From contig JAQFVV010006270.1 of the NCBI GenBank assembly GCA_028023455.1, positions 4,678,834 to 4,742,833 of the forward strand: a stretch of 64,000 nt of DNA, written 5' to 3'. The stretch is from Epiperipatus broadwayi. Its lineage: Eukaryota; Onychophora; Udeonychophora; Euonychophora; Peripatidae. The translations under genes and the position numbers were made by a program. The notes under the pieces were generated by a model, which did not search any database, was not told the DNA's origin, and worked only from the letters and a program-made list of their open reading frames with translations. Below are positions 46,777 through 58,902 of this stretch, piece by piece. Within the stretch, counting starts at the first letter, position 1. Every line of letters starts with the position of its first letter.

Positions 46777-47600
46777 ACATCGCACGATCACCATTTCTTA
46801 TGCTTGCTTATAACTGTTATTAAAACAGGCAAAACTCTCCATATAGTATAGCCACTCAGTGTAAGCCAGGGTGATCAATGGAATCCAGAAGGCTTGTGCA
46901 TAAAATCCCCATCTAGTGCCTACTCATCCAATATCCCCAGGCTATTTTCTGGTGTATGGCCTTCAGTGAGGAGCATTGTATCTGAGAGCACTGCACCTAG
47001 ATTTCAGGGTCTAATACATCCCTCCAGCAGCCACCTTTTATCTCTACTTAACTACAAAACTATTAGTCTTAAATTGAAAACACAATAATTTTTTCAATCC
47101 AAGCTCACTAGCTTATATAGTCATATAGGTCTGAACTCAATTCAGTACCTATACATTTTGGTGTTTTAATAACAGTTATAAGCAAGCATATGAAATGGTG
47201 ATCATGTGATGTTTATTGGCTTAAAACCATTCCTGCCTAATAGGATAGTGGTAGCTATAGTTATTAAAAACCAAAGACACCAAAATGTATAGGTACTGAA
47301 CTGAGTTCAGACCTATATCACTATATAAGCTAATGAGCTTGGATTGAAAATATTATTGTGTTTTCAATTTAAGACTCGTAGTTTTGTAGTTAAGTAGAGA
47401 TAGACCCGAAGATCTAGATGCAGTGTTCTCAAATCTAAGGCTCCTCACTGACAAAGGCCACATGCCAGAAACTAGTCTGGGGATATTGGTTGAGTAGGCA
47501 CTAGATGGGGATTTTATGCACAAGTCTTCTGGCATCCATTGATTACTCTGGCTTGCACTGAGTGGCAATGCTGTATGGAGAGTTTTGCCTGTTTTAATAA
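46777..47600 (+). mobile_element. Hammerhead-family element, two-unit inverted copy
   Basis: Starts ACATCGCACGATCACC and ends GAGTTTTGCCTGTTTTAA. The flanks AATAACAAGAA (46766-46776) and TATAATAAGAA (47601-47611) are an imperfect TSD. The left unit (to about 47165) has its ribozyme region on the minus strand; the right unit has it on the plus strand. An internal CATGATCACC/GGTGATCATG block sits at about 47200. The open frames 46894-47088 (plus) and 47353-47568 (minus) encode similar peptides only because the halves are inverted copies. Confidence 0.7.
47439..47484 (+). ncRNA. Hammerhead-like motif with compensatory stem II change
   Basis: CTCCTCA, CTGACAA (47448-47454), stem II GGC/GCC around CACAT, GAAAC (47468-47472), TA, GTC (47475-47477), TGGGGA. 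Stem I forms about six pairs. Stem II is G-C where other copies have A-T (AGC/GCT), a paired change. Core G8 to A probably kills cleavage. Confidence 0.55.
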
Positions 47601-47829
47601 TATAATAAGAATGTAATTTTTTCTAAACTGTGCACCATTCTTTAAGCTTCAAGAGAGAAACTAAAAGTCAGCCTGCTTCAATCTTAAAAAACAAAATGTA
47701 AAAAACATTTAAAAAGACTATTTCTTTTGCTGCTTCTTTTAGTATTTATTAGATGATTCACTTTCTTGGTGCTATAACTGATTATCATCACTAATTCTGT
47801 TGATTGTAAAACTTTGGTATGGGCTGGTT

Positions 47830-49325
47830 ATTTGTTTCCACTTTCTAATGGGATTACTGCTGCAGATGTATGGGGTCTGACTGTATCATTTCACTACTGG
47901 GTATTTCTATTAAAAATTGACATAAAAATTGATCCTATGCTATTTATGAAGGTAAACTTCAAATAATTCATTTCTTGTAGGTGTTTACCCTTTCTAATCA
48001 CATCTGTAGCTGGTATCCAGTTTTTGCCTGGGTACATATGACAAAAAACTTTTACACCATTTTTGTAAAGTGGCCATAATTTGCCACTTTGTTTACTTTA
48101 ATAATGGGTTTAGATTTGAAGCTAAATAGCTTTATTTTCACACTATGATTCATTAACATTACAGCTGGAATTCTGCTATGAACAGTAGATGGAGTTGTGT
48201 ACTAAATTAGCATCATTCTAATTATGTTGCATGCACCAATCATTTACTATTGCTTTCTGAAATTTTTTTTTCAACTTCTTATACATAACATTCAGTTCCA
48301 GCATTGAACTTTGGGTGGAATGGTGGTGTCAATATGTGACTGGTTTAATTATTTACACAGAAGTCTAATGCTGTTTTATTAACAATAGTAAAAAAAGACT
48401 GAATTGCAAAATATTTTTATCAAAGAGTCAATGCTGGTTGATATATTGAATTTGGGTGCAATAACTATTACTAACCATTTAGAATAGGCATTACTGGTGA
48501 ATGTGAGAAACATTTTGCCCTTGTAAGTTCTTTTCACAAGTCCCAGCTGCATGTGGCCAACAATTGTCTCATTTTGTCTGGCATTATTTGATTCATTTTC
48601 CATTGCTGGCCCTGATGTGCTCAAAATTCTATATAAGACTCCATATTAGGCCATCACACGTAAGATTTAGCCAGTATATTCGTTCTATATTCCAAGATGA
48701 CCATAATGTAATAATATCAAGATGTATTGGTGACATCTGGCTAAAAAGATGATTCAATTTTCAGCATAGGGTAGATTCTTAATGGATAACTCATGCCTTC
48801 TTATCTAAAAGATTTCATGTACATCATGTAATTTATTAATTGTCCATTTAGTAGTTATCCATTTTCTGAAAAACTGATATTTTTGATCATTTTGTTATTT
48901 TTTGGTTACTATTTTCTAAATCAATTACCATTTATTAAAAGTTTCATTTTACATTTAACTTGTGTCTTTATATACTAATTGAATTATCTTATAGGATTTC
49001 ACCCTCCTTCTCCATAATGAATTTAAAACTATATGTGCCTAGCATATTAAACTATCCTAGCAGCAAGGCAAGATATATTGAAATAACTTATTTCAGCATC
49101 AAATATTCCTTCTAAAGATTTGTAATCAGTGTGTAAAATGATCTTCAGTACATATATTAATGGATTTTTAACACCTGCTACCAAGGCTAAAGCCATTGTA
49201 TTTTAAAGTAAATTTTTCAGCCCTGGATCTATGTGTGAGAAATGAAATTAAAAGGTGAGTCACTCACATTTCCATTACAATGGGCTAAGGCTGCTCCAGC
49301 ACTGACTGGTGAAACATCACATAGT
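47830..49325 (-). pseudogene. Ty3/gypsy-type pol remnant: RNase H and integrase
   Basis: In order on the minus strand. RNase H: VSPVSAGAAL (about 49310), LHTDYKSLEGIF (about 49130), close to the family's TDHKPL block. Integrase zinc-binding end: LAKSYV.WPNMESYIE (about 48660-48610). Integrase core: frame 48624-48379 with GKMFLTFTSNAYSKW, where the first catalytic Asp normally sits just before AYSKW and is Asn here. C-terminal part: FCHMYPGKNWIPATDVI (about 48020). Many stops; no gag, protease or LTR was identified. Confidence 0.7.
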
Positions 49326-49326
49326 T

Positions 49327-49512
49327 GGATTAATTCCACATTTTTTGGGTTATTCTATTTATGGTAGGATTAATTCTGTATTTGGATCATTTTGGGTTAG
49401 TCCATTTATAGTAGGATTAATTTCATGTTTGGATCTTATTGTGTTAATCCATTTAACATTTATGGATTAATTTCACATTTGAATCATATTGGGTTAGTCC
49501 ATTTGAATTAGT
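49327..49512 (+). repeat. Minisatellite, four units of about 40-50 bp
   Basis: Units begin GGATTAATT at 49327, 49367, 49413 and 49464, each followed by a CACATTTGGATC-like block and TTGGGTTAGTCCATTTA. Confidence 0.85.
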
Positions 49513-49749
49513 TAACCCCTTTAGTTTGATAACTATATCACATTCATTCATCTCTTTTGTTTAGCCATTAATTTAGTTGTTTGGTAATCTTTTTATGCTA
49601 AATAAAGCTCTCATAATAATTGATGATTCTTGTAATTTTGAATCCAGAAATTTTATTTCTTCAGCCTCACTTATTAGGTTAATTCCTACTTCTATGAATT
49701 TATTTAAAAGCTTTATAATAATTATAAGCGCATACTCATTACTTAATGT

Positions 49750-49929
49750 AATATTTATTAAGGCTAAAACCTTAAGAATATGCATCTGAAAAAATGACAA
49801 TAGGGACCTCTGCAAATCTTTAACACAAGCTCTTGTCTTTTAAATAAATATTGTGTTAAAGATTTGCAGAGGTACCTACTGTTGTTTTTTCAGGCGCATA
49901 TTCTTAAGGTTTTAGCCTTAACAAATATT
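49750..49929. repeat. Long hairpin: 79-bp arms, 22-bp loop
   Basis: Arms 49750-49828 and 49851-49929 are inverted copies (AATATTTATTAAGGCTAAAA, GACCTCTGCAAATCTTTAAC and complements) with a few mismatches. It may be a MITE or a foldback insertion; I saw no TSD. Confidence 0.85.
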
Positions 49930-50880
49930 AAAAGCTTTATAGTGGAATATCAGAATTGTTTCTTGTTTTGAGTTACTAGCAGAAATTATATATACGAATA
50001 TGATTGGCTAAAAAAATATCAAATGGAAGTCAATTAACTTTATTCTGTCTTTTATGAATTATAATTTCTAGTGCTCTAATGGCGTAATTATCTACTGGTA
50101 GTTAAAGAGAAGCATGTTAGAGGTTTATTCTAGAAAACTCTCTACCTCTAGCTAAAATAAAAAGTATCTGTTTAATTAATGGGGGGTAAGCATCAAAAAG
50201 TAAGACCTTATTAAATGTGCAGTAATACTCTCCCTAAATTGATATATTTCCATAGTTTTTAATAAAGGATGCTATTGAACTAGCCCATTCAGAATAAAAT
50301 ACCATTTAGTCACTCCCTTGTAGTGCAACCTATTCATCTCCTTAAAAACTTTAGTTCTTTAAATAGTATAACAATAATGTAGCTTCTGATTGGTTGTTTC
50401 TTCTTTTCTCTGCAAGAGAGCATCAATCCATGACTTTGACAGTTGTATTTCTATGTTTTGAATTTGGAAATGAAAACATAATTTGCTAAACTTTTTTTTC
50501 TACTTTTACACTAAAACATATTGATAAGGAATTCAATGAATTATGGCTGGAATTTATAATTGGGTGGTAAGCGTTTATTTTAATTTGACCACATTAGGTT
50601 ATTGCCATCAATTATAAATAGAAATTTATTTTTTAAAAACCTTTTTGTAATCTGACAAATTATCAATTTGTATTTTGGATACTAAAAACAAATATAATTT
50701 TAAAAAGATAAATATATTTACTTCAAATTCTATAATTGACTAATCAGAAGTTTGAAACTTTAGTTCAATCTTCCAATAGTCTAGGTTTTTGAAAGCAAGG
50801 TGAGATATGATAGTTTTATATGAGAATTAGTATAAACACAGACACATAGTATTTTATATCAAACTATAATTTAAACACCA
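49930..50880. other. AT-rich non-coding DNA
   Basis: Nothing recognised between the hairpin and the hAT reading frame. Confidence 0.5.
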
Positions 50881-50882
50881 TA

Positions 50883-51651
50883 ATGATGTCTCCAAGCAAC
50901 AAATAAAAATTATCATATGAAAGTAGAATATTTCAAGACAATTGGAAAGAAGAATATTTTGTTGTGTTAAATAACAAAGGTTCAGCAATGTGTTTGATTT
51001 GTCGAGAAAGTGTCACATTAAAAAAATATAACATTGATCGTCATTATTCCATGAAACATAAATTGTTTGACAACACTTTTGCTCATGGGTCTTTAATAAG
51101 AAGTGAAAAATTAGCTTCCTTCCAGAAATCATTGCAACAGCAACAAAATGTTATGTCAGTGGCAATCTCACAAGAAGCAGCCATGACACGAGCATCATAT
51201 GAAATTTGTTATATACTCGACAAAAATATGAAACCATTTATGGATGCTGAAGTTGTGAAAGAATGCTTCATAAATGCTTTGAATATATTATTTGATAAAT
51301 TTAATAATAAAAGTCAAATATTATTACAAATTAAAAAATTATAACTGTCAGATTCTATCTGCATTAGACATATTGAAGATATTGCAAAACTTACTTTGAT
51401 ATTATAATAGACGATTTGAAAAACTGTAAATATTTTAGTTTGGCTGTTCATTCTAGCACTGACATTTCAGTAACATCACAATGTGCCATTTTTGTAGATA
51501 CTGTATGGAACAATTCAATTTATGAAGATTTTTTGAAATTTCTTCCTATAAAGGATCAAACTAAAGGTAGTGGTTTTCTCAATAGTATTTGTACTTTTCT
51601 GGAGAAGAAAATATTGAAATAAAAAAAATTGTTTTCTATGTGCACTGATAG
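50883..51651 (+). pseudogene. hAT-family transposase, N-terminal part (interrupted)
   Basis: From ATGATGTCTCCAAGC the frame, with stops, runs into the open segment 50964-51344. CLICRESVTLKKYNIDRHYS plus MKH gives a BED-like C-x2-C...H-x4-H zinc finger, then EKLASFQKSLQQQQN and TRASYEICYILDKNMKPFMD. After a frameshift, 51416-51622 has FSLAVHSSTDISVTSQCAIF, equivalent to the hAT catalytic FSLALDESTD block with the Asp replaced by His. These match the GTF2IRD2/ZBED-type hAT transposases. The reading is cut at 51651 by the LTR element and resumes at 58903. DNA-binding and cleavage enzyme of a cut-and-paste transposon; dead here. Confidence 0.8.
51648..51651. repeat. 4-bp target duplication ATAG (left)
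   Basis: ATAG at 51648-51651 and again at 58903-58906, immediately outside the two LTRs. Confidence 0.85.
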
Positions 51652-54283
51652 TGTAACGGTCAGAAAACGTGTGACTCGTAAACATAGTGCAGAATTCGAC
51701 CCCCATACAGAACAGCAGCACCATCGAGTAGCGAAGCCACCCATGGTACTGAGTTCAAACATAGTTTATCAGTTCCACAATACAATCCACGAAACAACGC
51801 ATCTGATGCGACATTAGTAAATATTTCCTTAGGCACGGTGGTCAGGGATATGCAAAAGACTCATGGTTTTATTCTCGAGTTAGCCAATAATCAAACTAAT
51901 ATTAATTAAACATTCATATTTACATAATCGAGGAAAGATTATATAGAATGGGTATCGAATAAATGAAACATAATTGCAGACGTATAGTTTAAAATTATTT
52001 ATTAATACATTTTAATAAAATCATTTACTAATAAGATTGTAGGGATTCAAAGCTTCAGTAGCGGAATTTGCGACATGAATATATTTTAAAGAGTACATTT
52101 ATTTATTTAGACATTATTTTATATTGAGGATTTCAGTAGCGGTATTTCCGATACTGTAATGTTTACAAAAGGAATACATTTATTTGAAAGCGTAATCTAG
52201 CTACCTAAAATTCTCGAGTAAGTATTTCTAATGCATGCCTGGAGGGATTTATACCTTTGCAATGCAAGAGTCTAAAGTATGGGTTATAAGAGTAACGGCA
52301 GACATACATTTATTTAATTAAAATACTTATTTATAACTAAGGGCCAACATTTATTTGAGAGTGAATTACGAAGATAATGCAGAGGTGGAGTGATATATAG
52401 AATAATAAAATTAAGCAAAGGAACACGTGGTACGCTTTAGAAAGGCGATATGGAATGGCAGTATATCGAAACTGCAATGCCGCGAATGAGTTTATAAGAA
52501 TATCAGACTGGTCTCTGCCTCGGCCCGACGAAGTAAGGTGTCACATAAGCATAACCAGGGACAAGCGGTACATGGCGCAATTTGCCGGCTGGCTGCATGA
52601 CATTGTCAAATCCTACAGGAGCACCCATTATGCCTGCTTGTGTAGGATGACTGGGGTTAATTTCAACCCTGAAGAATCCAGAAATTTCACGGCGGAATGG
52701 GTCATCGCGTCTCTAAAACGTAACACATGTATACTGTATAATCGATTATGATGAGATTTAAATAGATTTCTAATTCAGCTCTACATTATCAACATTTACT
52801 AAAGAATGTTGGTGACTCTCAAAGAAATGTAATTCTATGGAATTATTCATGATGATTTAATAAATACTAAACATATATAAATTGGGAATTATTATAACTA
52901 ATACGTCAGCCATTTGCGAAGTAGTAGACCCTGCATTACAATAAATGAAGCATTGAATGCGTGTCGATTTATATGAAAGTTAAGTTATTAAAGAGAGTAA
53001 ATATTAATGAAAATTTGACACGCATTCATTGTTTTAAGCGATCATAGATTTAAACTTTGAAAATTGAAATAATTACGAGCATGCAATAATTAAATAATAA
53101 CTATAGATAGAAATGTAGATTATAGAAATACGCACCCAAGAAAGAGAGTGAGGTAAGCTAGATTATTAGATACATTTACACATTACATTAATTATTCAAT
53201 TTAGTTATACAAATGGTAGTTTTACATTTTATAATTTAGATAAGTAGTATGAAGAAAAGCTATAGCATATTATTAGAGTACTCTAGAGTTTGAACACAGA
53301 CAGGTACCTGTTTTATAAGAAGTTTTCCGAGTCCATTGGTTAAGTAGCAAATAGTTCATGAGTGGCAATTCTTTCTTGTATTTAGACATTTCATTTTACT
53401 TTCACAGCAGCAAAAAGTTCACGAGTGGCAATTCTTTCTTGTATTTAGATATTCATTTAATTTCATGGCAGCAGCAGCTTTCTCATTCATTTCAGGCAGC
53501 AGATCTTCATGGTGAATTTATGACGGGCAATGAAAGTTCAACATCCGATAGGCCATCTCCCGATGGAGAATAATCTAGGTGCTTTACTCGGTCATACCTT
53601 GGCAGGAACAAATTATTTTTATATTTTGGAGACTCTCAGCGATCGAGAGCAAAGCTAAAGTTTAAGTGAATGTCTCCAGCAAGTCTAAGATGGCCTCTTT
53701 TTTTATCTTGATCTTTCACATTTTTGTTAAGATATTTTTAGGTTCTACTTAATCTGCCCTGAGGATAATCAATGCATTTTGTTGGTTTTTAATTAAAGAA
53801 AGCTGCCGTTCTATTGTTTACATTTTACATTTACTAATTATATTTTGGGGAATTTTTCTTTAATTAATCTATTATCTATCACTGACCGATGCTTTTAAAT
53901 TTCAAAAACAAAAAGGGAACATAAGATTATTTTAACTTTTAATTAAATATTACATCAGATATTTTTAGAATTCTTATTAAACGAAATTTAAACAAAGCAA
54001 TAAATACGAACTTTATAATCCAAAATAAATGATTAAAATTATACAAAATTATATAACTAAAAGAAATCTAAATTATATTATTTTATCCCTATTTATTGCC
54101 TTTAATTTGAGATCGAAATGTGTGCGTGTTTATGCTGAATTCTACATATATTTATACATTTTTAATATTGTTACACACACAATTCGATATCAAAAAGTTT
54201 AAATTTGGGCGGGATAGACCGGTCAGTGAGAGACGACAGAAAAAGGTGAAACTTAAGATTCGAATACGAATCTTACTGTTTCA
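51652..54283 (-). repeat. 3' LTR (left copy), 2,632 bp
   Basis: Plus-strand edges TGTAACGGTCAG and CTTACTGTTTCA, so TGAAACAG...CCGTTACA on the element's own strand, a canonical TG...CA. The length is unusual for an animal LTR. It contains the 98-codon antisense frame, a 60-bp tandem duplication at about 53353-53470 (AGTGGCAATTCTTTCTTGTA twice) and a hairpin AAGATTCG-AATACGAATCTT near its edge. Confidence 0.92.
52455..52751 (+). CDS. 98-aa open frame in the left LTR, antisense to gag
   Basis: Unrecognised protein starting MAVYRNCNAANEFIRISDWS, rich in Arg, His and Cys, with no transmembrane segment. It lies in a locally G+C- and CpG-rich block of an otherwise AT-rich LTR. The right LTR has the same frame at 57073-57369 with eight amino-acid differences and no stop. 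Transcription antisense to the element would be needed. It could be a captured coding exon, an accessory gene or chance; I cannot decide from sequence. Confidence 0.35.
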   Translation: MAVYRNCNAANEFIRISDWSLPRPDEVRCHISITRDKRYMAQFAGWLHDIVKSYRSTHYACLCRMTGVNFNPEESRNFTAEWVIASLKRNTCILYNRL

Positions 54284-54300
54284 TTTCCCCGTACTTCCCA
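54284..54300 (-). promoter_or_regulatory. Polypurine tract next to the 3' LTR
   Basis: On the minus strand GGGAAGTACGGGGAAA runs directly into TGAAACAG, the LTR start. A purine tract at this place primes plus-strand DNA synthesis and fixes the element's orientation as minus. Confidence 0.7.
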
Positions 54301-54806
54301 TGAACAATTAAGAAAGGACAAAGGAGGCAAGAAAGAAAAAAATTTTACATTATATAATTTAAAGACGAAAACATTATTATTGTTTTTACAGATATATTGA
54401 AATATAGAAAGCAGAGATTACATGAAGCAACGAACAATTAATATACCCGGATCTAGAATTTATAGTTTAATTAAAATGGCCTAATTTGGCCGTGTCTGGT
54501 TAAAATCATAGTAATAATTAGTTAAACTGAATGTATATATATATAAAAAATTTCTTAGAATAGGATTAGTTAGTATAATATAAAAAAATTTTTTAAAGAG
54601 TAATAGTAATTAAAACAATAATATATATATAAAATTTCTATCTAAAACCCTATTTGACTAAAGTACAATCCATTCAACCAAGTTCATTTTAATATTTTCA
54701 TATACGTTTAATCCGTCCTAATGGTCTAATATTTTTACAACCCCGGGTCAGGTGGATAATACCGATCTCTTGTCATCGATGAATGCGGCTTTGGGTTTTC
54801 TAATCT

Positions 54807-55601
54807 TCACCCTCTACCAGGTGGTTCTTTAGCCCAATGGTTCAAATCCACGGTAGTAAGAAATTCAACCATTTCTACTATATCTTTGATTTGAATGCCT
54901 GTCATTAATGGTTGGATGGTTAGCGGCATGCTACGCTGGATCATTCTAAATTTCCACTTCCCCATATTCCACCAGTTTTTGGCAGATCCCCGCAGATGGT
55001 TACTAGCTATACCTATCTGCACATCTTGCCCTTTCTTATGAAATTTTAAGAACTTCTGTGAGCTCTCTAGTTAGGTCTGAGGTTTTTCCCTTATTTCCAC
55101 TCTAAATATTTTAACATGGACCATCTTTGTTAAGTGGCTTTGGTATCCACTGTCCGTTTTCATGTTTTCTTCCGTGACTTTTGGTCCTATTCTTTTGTCC
55201 CCATCCATGCTTGTCTCCTTTTTACTGCTTTCACTCAACGGTTTTTGTGGGCCTTCATCTATTGGAATAAGGTCTATTTGCTCATCTACTATCATAGGTT
55301 TGTCAAGTATTTCTAATTCCCTTTCCTTTTCCATTTCTTTAATTTCTTCTTCCTTTTTACTAGCTGGGGATATTCCAATATGTTCCTTTATGGCTTCTAA
55401 CTCTCTCCACATAAGGTCTTTAAATTCCTGATATTCTCTCACTCTTATCTTTTTTTCTTGTCTCTGTCTTGATTCTTCATCTCTTCTTTTTCTCATTTCC
55501 TCCTCATACATTTTCTTCATTTCTTGCATATTCTGTCTAAATATTTCAAGTACCCTTAGACTGAAGTTCATTGATGCTATTCTGTCATTTTCTGCTTCCA
55601 T
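54807..55601 (-). pseudogene. Gag-like protein, frameshifted
   Basis: The first segment (55601-55071, 176 codons) starts at ATG, is strongly charged and predicts a long coiled coil over about residues 15-115, with a low-complexity Glu/Lys-rich stretch after it. The second segment (55022-54807) lies in another frame and contains LRGSAKNWW, the block common in LTR-retrotransposon Gag capsids (L.G.A..W). A stop and frame change near 55070 separates them. Gag would package element RNA. No zinc knuckle is visible. Confidence 0.65.
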
Positions 55602-56228
55602 TTTTCTTAATATTATTTATTTTCTTTATACTATTAGCATTTGACTACTCCCCACTGGTATATTGGCCCTAAAACACTCTTTCGCTGCCCTCACCTACTC
55701 TACATTGCCCTATCTCTATATTGCTGCATTTAACATATATATTATAGCGAACTATTGGTAACGCGTATAATAAGCTACTGCTGTCTATGATATATATATT
55801 TGTACTTTAACAAAATATTTACTATTAACATATATAACAAGCTTCTGCTGTCTATGCTATATATATATAACGGTGTTTTAATAAAAAAAAATTCAACGCT
55901 ACTTGCTTTCTCATTTAACGATTGATTACTTTTTTTTTTCTTGACATATATACATATAAAGCAAAATATTTCATTAGATCCGAGTATTTTCGTTCCTTCT
56001 TAAATTACACACACATCCCTGCTTTCCTTAAATTTGTTATTACGCCTGCTGTCCTTTCATTCATTCGACCCACATTATTTCACTCGATTTACTTTTTTTC
56101 ATTATTTTTATCAAAACAAAATCGTATATATATAGAATAATTAGCCAACTCGAGTAACGAACGCTAAAAGAAATTTATATGTGTTATATTTTGCTCAGGG
56201 TATATATGGGTTTTTTGTATCGAACGCT

Positions 56229-56246
56229 CCACGTTGGAAAGCGCCA
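56229..56246 (-). promoter_or_regulatory. Possible primer-binding site
   Basis: TGGCGCTTTCCAACGTGG on the minus strand, 23 nt inside the 5' LTR. It begins with TGG, complementary to a tRNA CCA end. The distance from the LTR is longer than usual and the tRNA is not identified. Confidence 0.35.
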
Positions 56247-56269
56247 AACGCTAAAAAAAAATTTAACTA

Positions 56270-58902
56270 TGTAACGGTCAGAAAACGTGTGACTCGTAAA
56301 CATAGTGCAGAATTCGACCCCCATACAGAACAGCAGCACCATCGAGTAGCGAAGCCACCCGTGGTACTGAGTTCAAACATAGTTTATCGGTTCCACAATA
56401 CAATCCACGAAACAACGCATCTGATGCGACATTAGTAAATATTTCCTTAGGCACGGTGGTCAGGGATATGTAAGAGACTCATGGTTTTATTCTCGAGTTA
56501 GCCAATAATCAAACTAATATTAATTAAACATTCATATTTACATAATCGAGGAAAGATTATATAGAATGGGTATCGAATAAATGAAACGTAATTGCAGACG
56601 TATAGTTTAAAGTTATTTATTAATACATTTTAATAAAATCATTTACTAATAAGATTGTAGGGATTCAAAGCTTCAGTAGCGGAATTTGCGACATGAATAT
56701 ATTTTAAAGAGTACATTTATTTATTTAGACATTATTTTATATTGAGGATTTCAGTAGCGGTATTTCCGATACTGTAATGTTTACAAAAGGAATACATTTA
56801 TTTGAAAGCATAATCTAGCTACCTAAAATTCTCGAGTAAGTATTTCTAATGCATGCCTGGAGGGATTTATACCTTTGCAATGCAAGAGTCTAAAGTATGG
56901 GTTATAAGAGTAACGGCAGACATACATTTATTTAATTAAAATACTTATTTATAACTAAGGGCCAACATTTATTTGAGAGTGAATTACGAAGATAATGCAG
57001 AGGCGGAGTGATATATAGAATAATAAAATTAAGCAAAGGAACACGTGGTACGCTTTAGAAAGGCGATATGGAATGGCAGTATACCGAAACTGCAATGCCG
57101 CGAATGAGTTTATAAGAATATCAGACTGGTCTCTGCCTCGGCCCGACGAAGTAAGGTGTCACATAAGCATAACCAGGGACAAGCGGTACGTGGCGCAATT
57201 TTCCGGCTGGCTGCATGACATTGTCAAATCCTATGGGAGCACCCATTATGCCCGCTTGTGTAGGATGACTGGGGTTAATTTCAACCCTGAAGAATCCGGA
57301 AATTTCACGGTGGAATGGGTCATCGCGTCTCTAAAACATAACACATGTATACTGTATAATCGATTATGATGAGATTTAAATAGATTTCTAATTCGGCTCT
57401 ACATTATCAACATTTACTAAAGAACGTTGGTGACTCTCAAAGAAATGTAATTCTATGGAATTATTCATGATGATTTAATAAATACTAAACATATATAAAT
57501 TGGGAATTATTATAATTAATACGTCAGCCATTTGCGAAGTAGTAGACCCTGCATTACAATAAATGAAGCATTGAATGCGTGTCGATTTATATGAAAGTTA
57601 AGTTATTAAAGAGAGTAAATATTAATGAAAATTTGACACGCATTCATTGTTTTAAGCGATCATAGATTTAAACTTTGAAAATTGAAATAATTACGAGCAT
57701 GCAATAATTAAATAATAACTATAGATAGAAATGTAGATTATAGAAATACGCACCCAAGAAAGAGAGTGAGGTAAGCTAGATTATTAGATACATTTACACA
57801 TTACATTAATTATTCAATTTAGTTATACAAATGGTAGTTTTTACATTTTATAATTTAGATAAGTAGTATGAAGAAAAGCTATAGCATATTATTAGAGTAC
57901 TCTAGAGTTTGAACACAGACAGGTACCTGTTTTATAAGAAGTTTTCCGAGTCCATTGGTTAAGTAGCAAATAGTTCATGAGTGGCAATTCTTTCTTGTAT
58001 TTAGACATTTCATTTTACTTTCACAGCAGCAAAAAGTTCACGAGTGGCAATTCTTTCTTGTATTTAGATATTCATTTAATTTCATGGCAGCAGCAGCTTT
58101 CTCATTCATTTCAGGCAGCAGATCTTCATGGTGAATTTATGATGGGCAATGAAAGTTCAACATCCGATAGGCCATCTCCCAATGGAGAATAATCTAGGTG
58201 CTTTACTCGGTCATACCTTGGCAGGAACAAATTATTTTTATATTTTGGAGACTCTCAGCGATCGAGAACAAAGCTAAAGTTTAAGTGAATGTCTCCAGCA
58301 AGTCTAAGATGGCCTCTTTTTTTATCTTGATCTTTCACATTTTTGTTAAGATATTTTTAGGTTCTACTTAATCTGCCCTGAGGATAATCAATGCATTTTG
58401 TTGGTTTTTAATTAAAGAAAGCTGCCGTTCTATTGTTTACATTTTACATTTACTAATTATATTTTGGGAAATTTTTCTTTAATTAATCTATTATCTATCA
58501 CTGACCGATGCTTTTAAATTTCAAAAACAAAAAGGGAACATAAGATTATTTTAACTTTTAATTAAATATTACATCAGATATTTTTAGAATTATTATTAAA
58601 CGAAATTTAAACAAAGCAATAAATACGAACTTTATAATCCAAAATAAATGATTAAAATTATACAAAATTATATAACTAAAAGAAATCTAAATTATATTAT
58701 TTTATCCCTATTTATTGCCTTTAATTTGAGATCGAAATGTGTGCGTGTTTATGCTGAATTCTACATATATTTATACATTTTTAATATTGTTACACACACA
58801 ATTCGATATCAAAAAGTTTAAATTTGGGCGGGATAGACCGGTCAGTGAGAGACGACAGAAAAAGGTGAAACTTAAGATTCGAATACGAATCTTACTGTTT
58901 CA
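56270..58902 (-). repeat. 5' LTR (right copy), 2,633 bp
   Basis: Direct repeat of 51652-54283. One extra T (in the GTAGTTTTT run near 57839) accounts for the 1-bp length difference. The right copy more often keeps CG where the left has TG or CA. Confidence 0.92.
57073..57369 (+). CDS. 98-aa open frame in the right LTR, antisense to gag
   Basis: Same frame as 52455-52751. Ten nucleotide differences (about 3.4%) separate them, against about 0.7% in the rest of the LTR; eight change an amino acid. Most differences are at CpG sites, so they probably reflect CpG decay in a GC-rich block rather than selection. Confidence 0.35.
   Translation: MAVYRNCNAANEFIRISDWSLPRPDEVRCHISITRDKRYVAQFSGWLHDIVKSYGSTHYARLCRMTGVNFNPEESGNFTVEWVIASLKHNTCILYNRL

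Larger units (their letters stand above)
51652..58902 (-). mobile_element. Complete non-autonomous LTR retrotransposon (7,251 bp)
   Basis: Two nearly identical 2.63-kb LTRs bracket a 1,986-bp interior, with 4-bp ATAG duplications outside. On the minus strand the interior starts with a tRNA-like primer site near 56246, encodes a gag-like protein (55601-54807) and ends in a purine tract just before the 3' LTR. There is no protease, RT, RNase H or integrase, so movement must have depended on another element. About 27 differences between the LTRs (about 1%) indicate a fairly recent insertion. The 4-bp TSD and gag type suggest a Ty3/gypsy relative. It sits inside a hAT transposase pseudogene. Confidence 0.9.

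Noticed and set aside
53358-53573. 71-aa frame in the LTRs (and at 57977-58192)
   Set aside because: It is open in both LTRs, but its start is a 60-bp tandem duplication and nothing is recognisable; conservation is expected from LTR identity alone.
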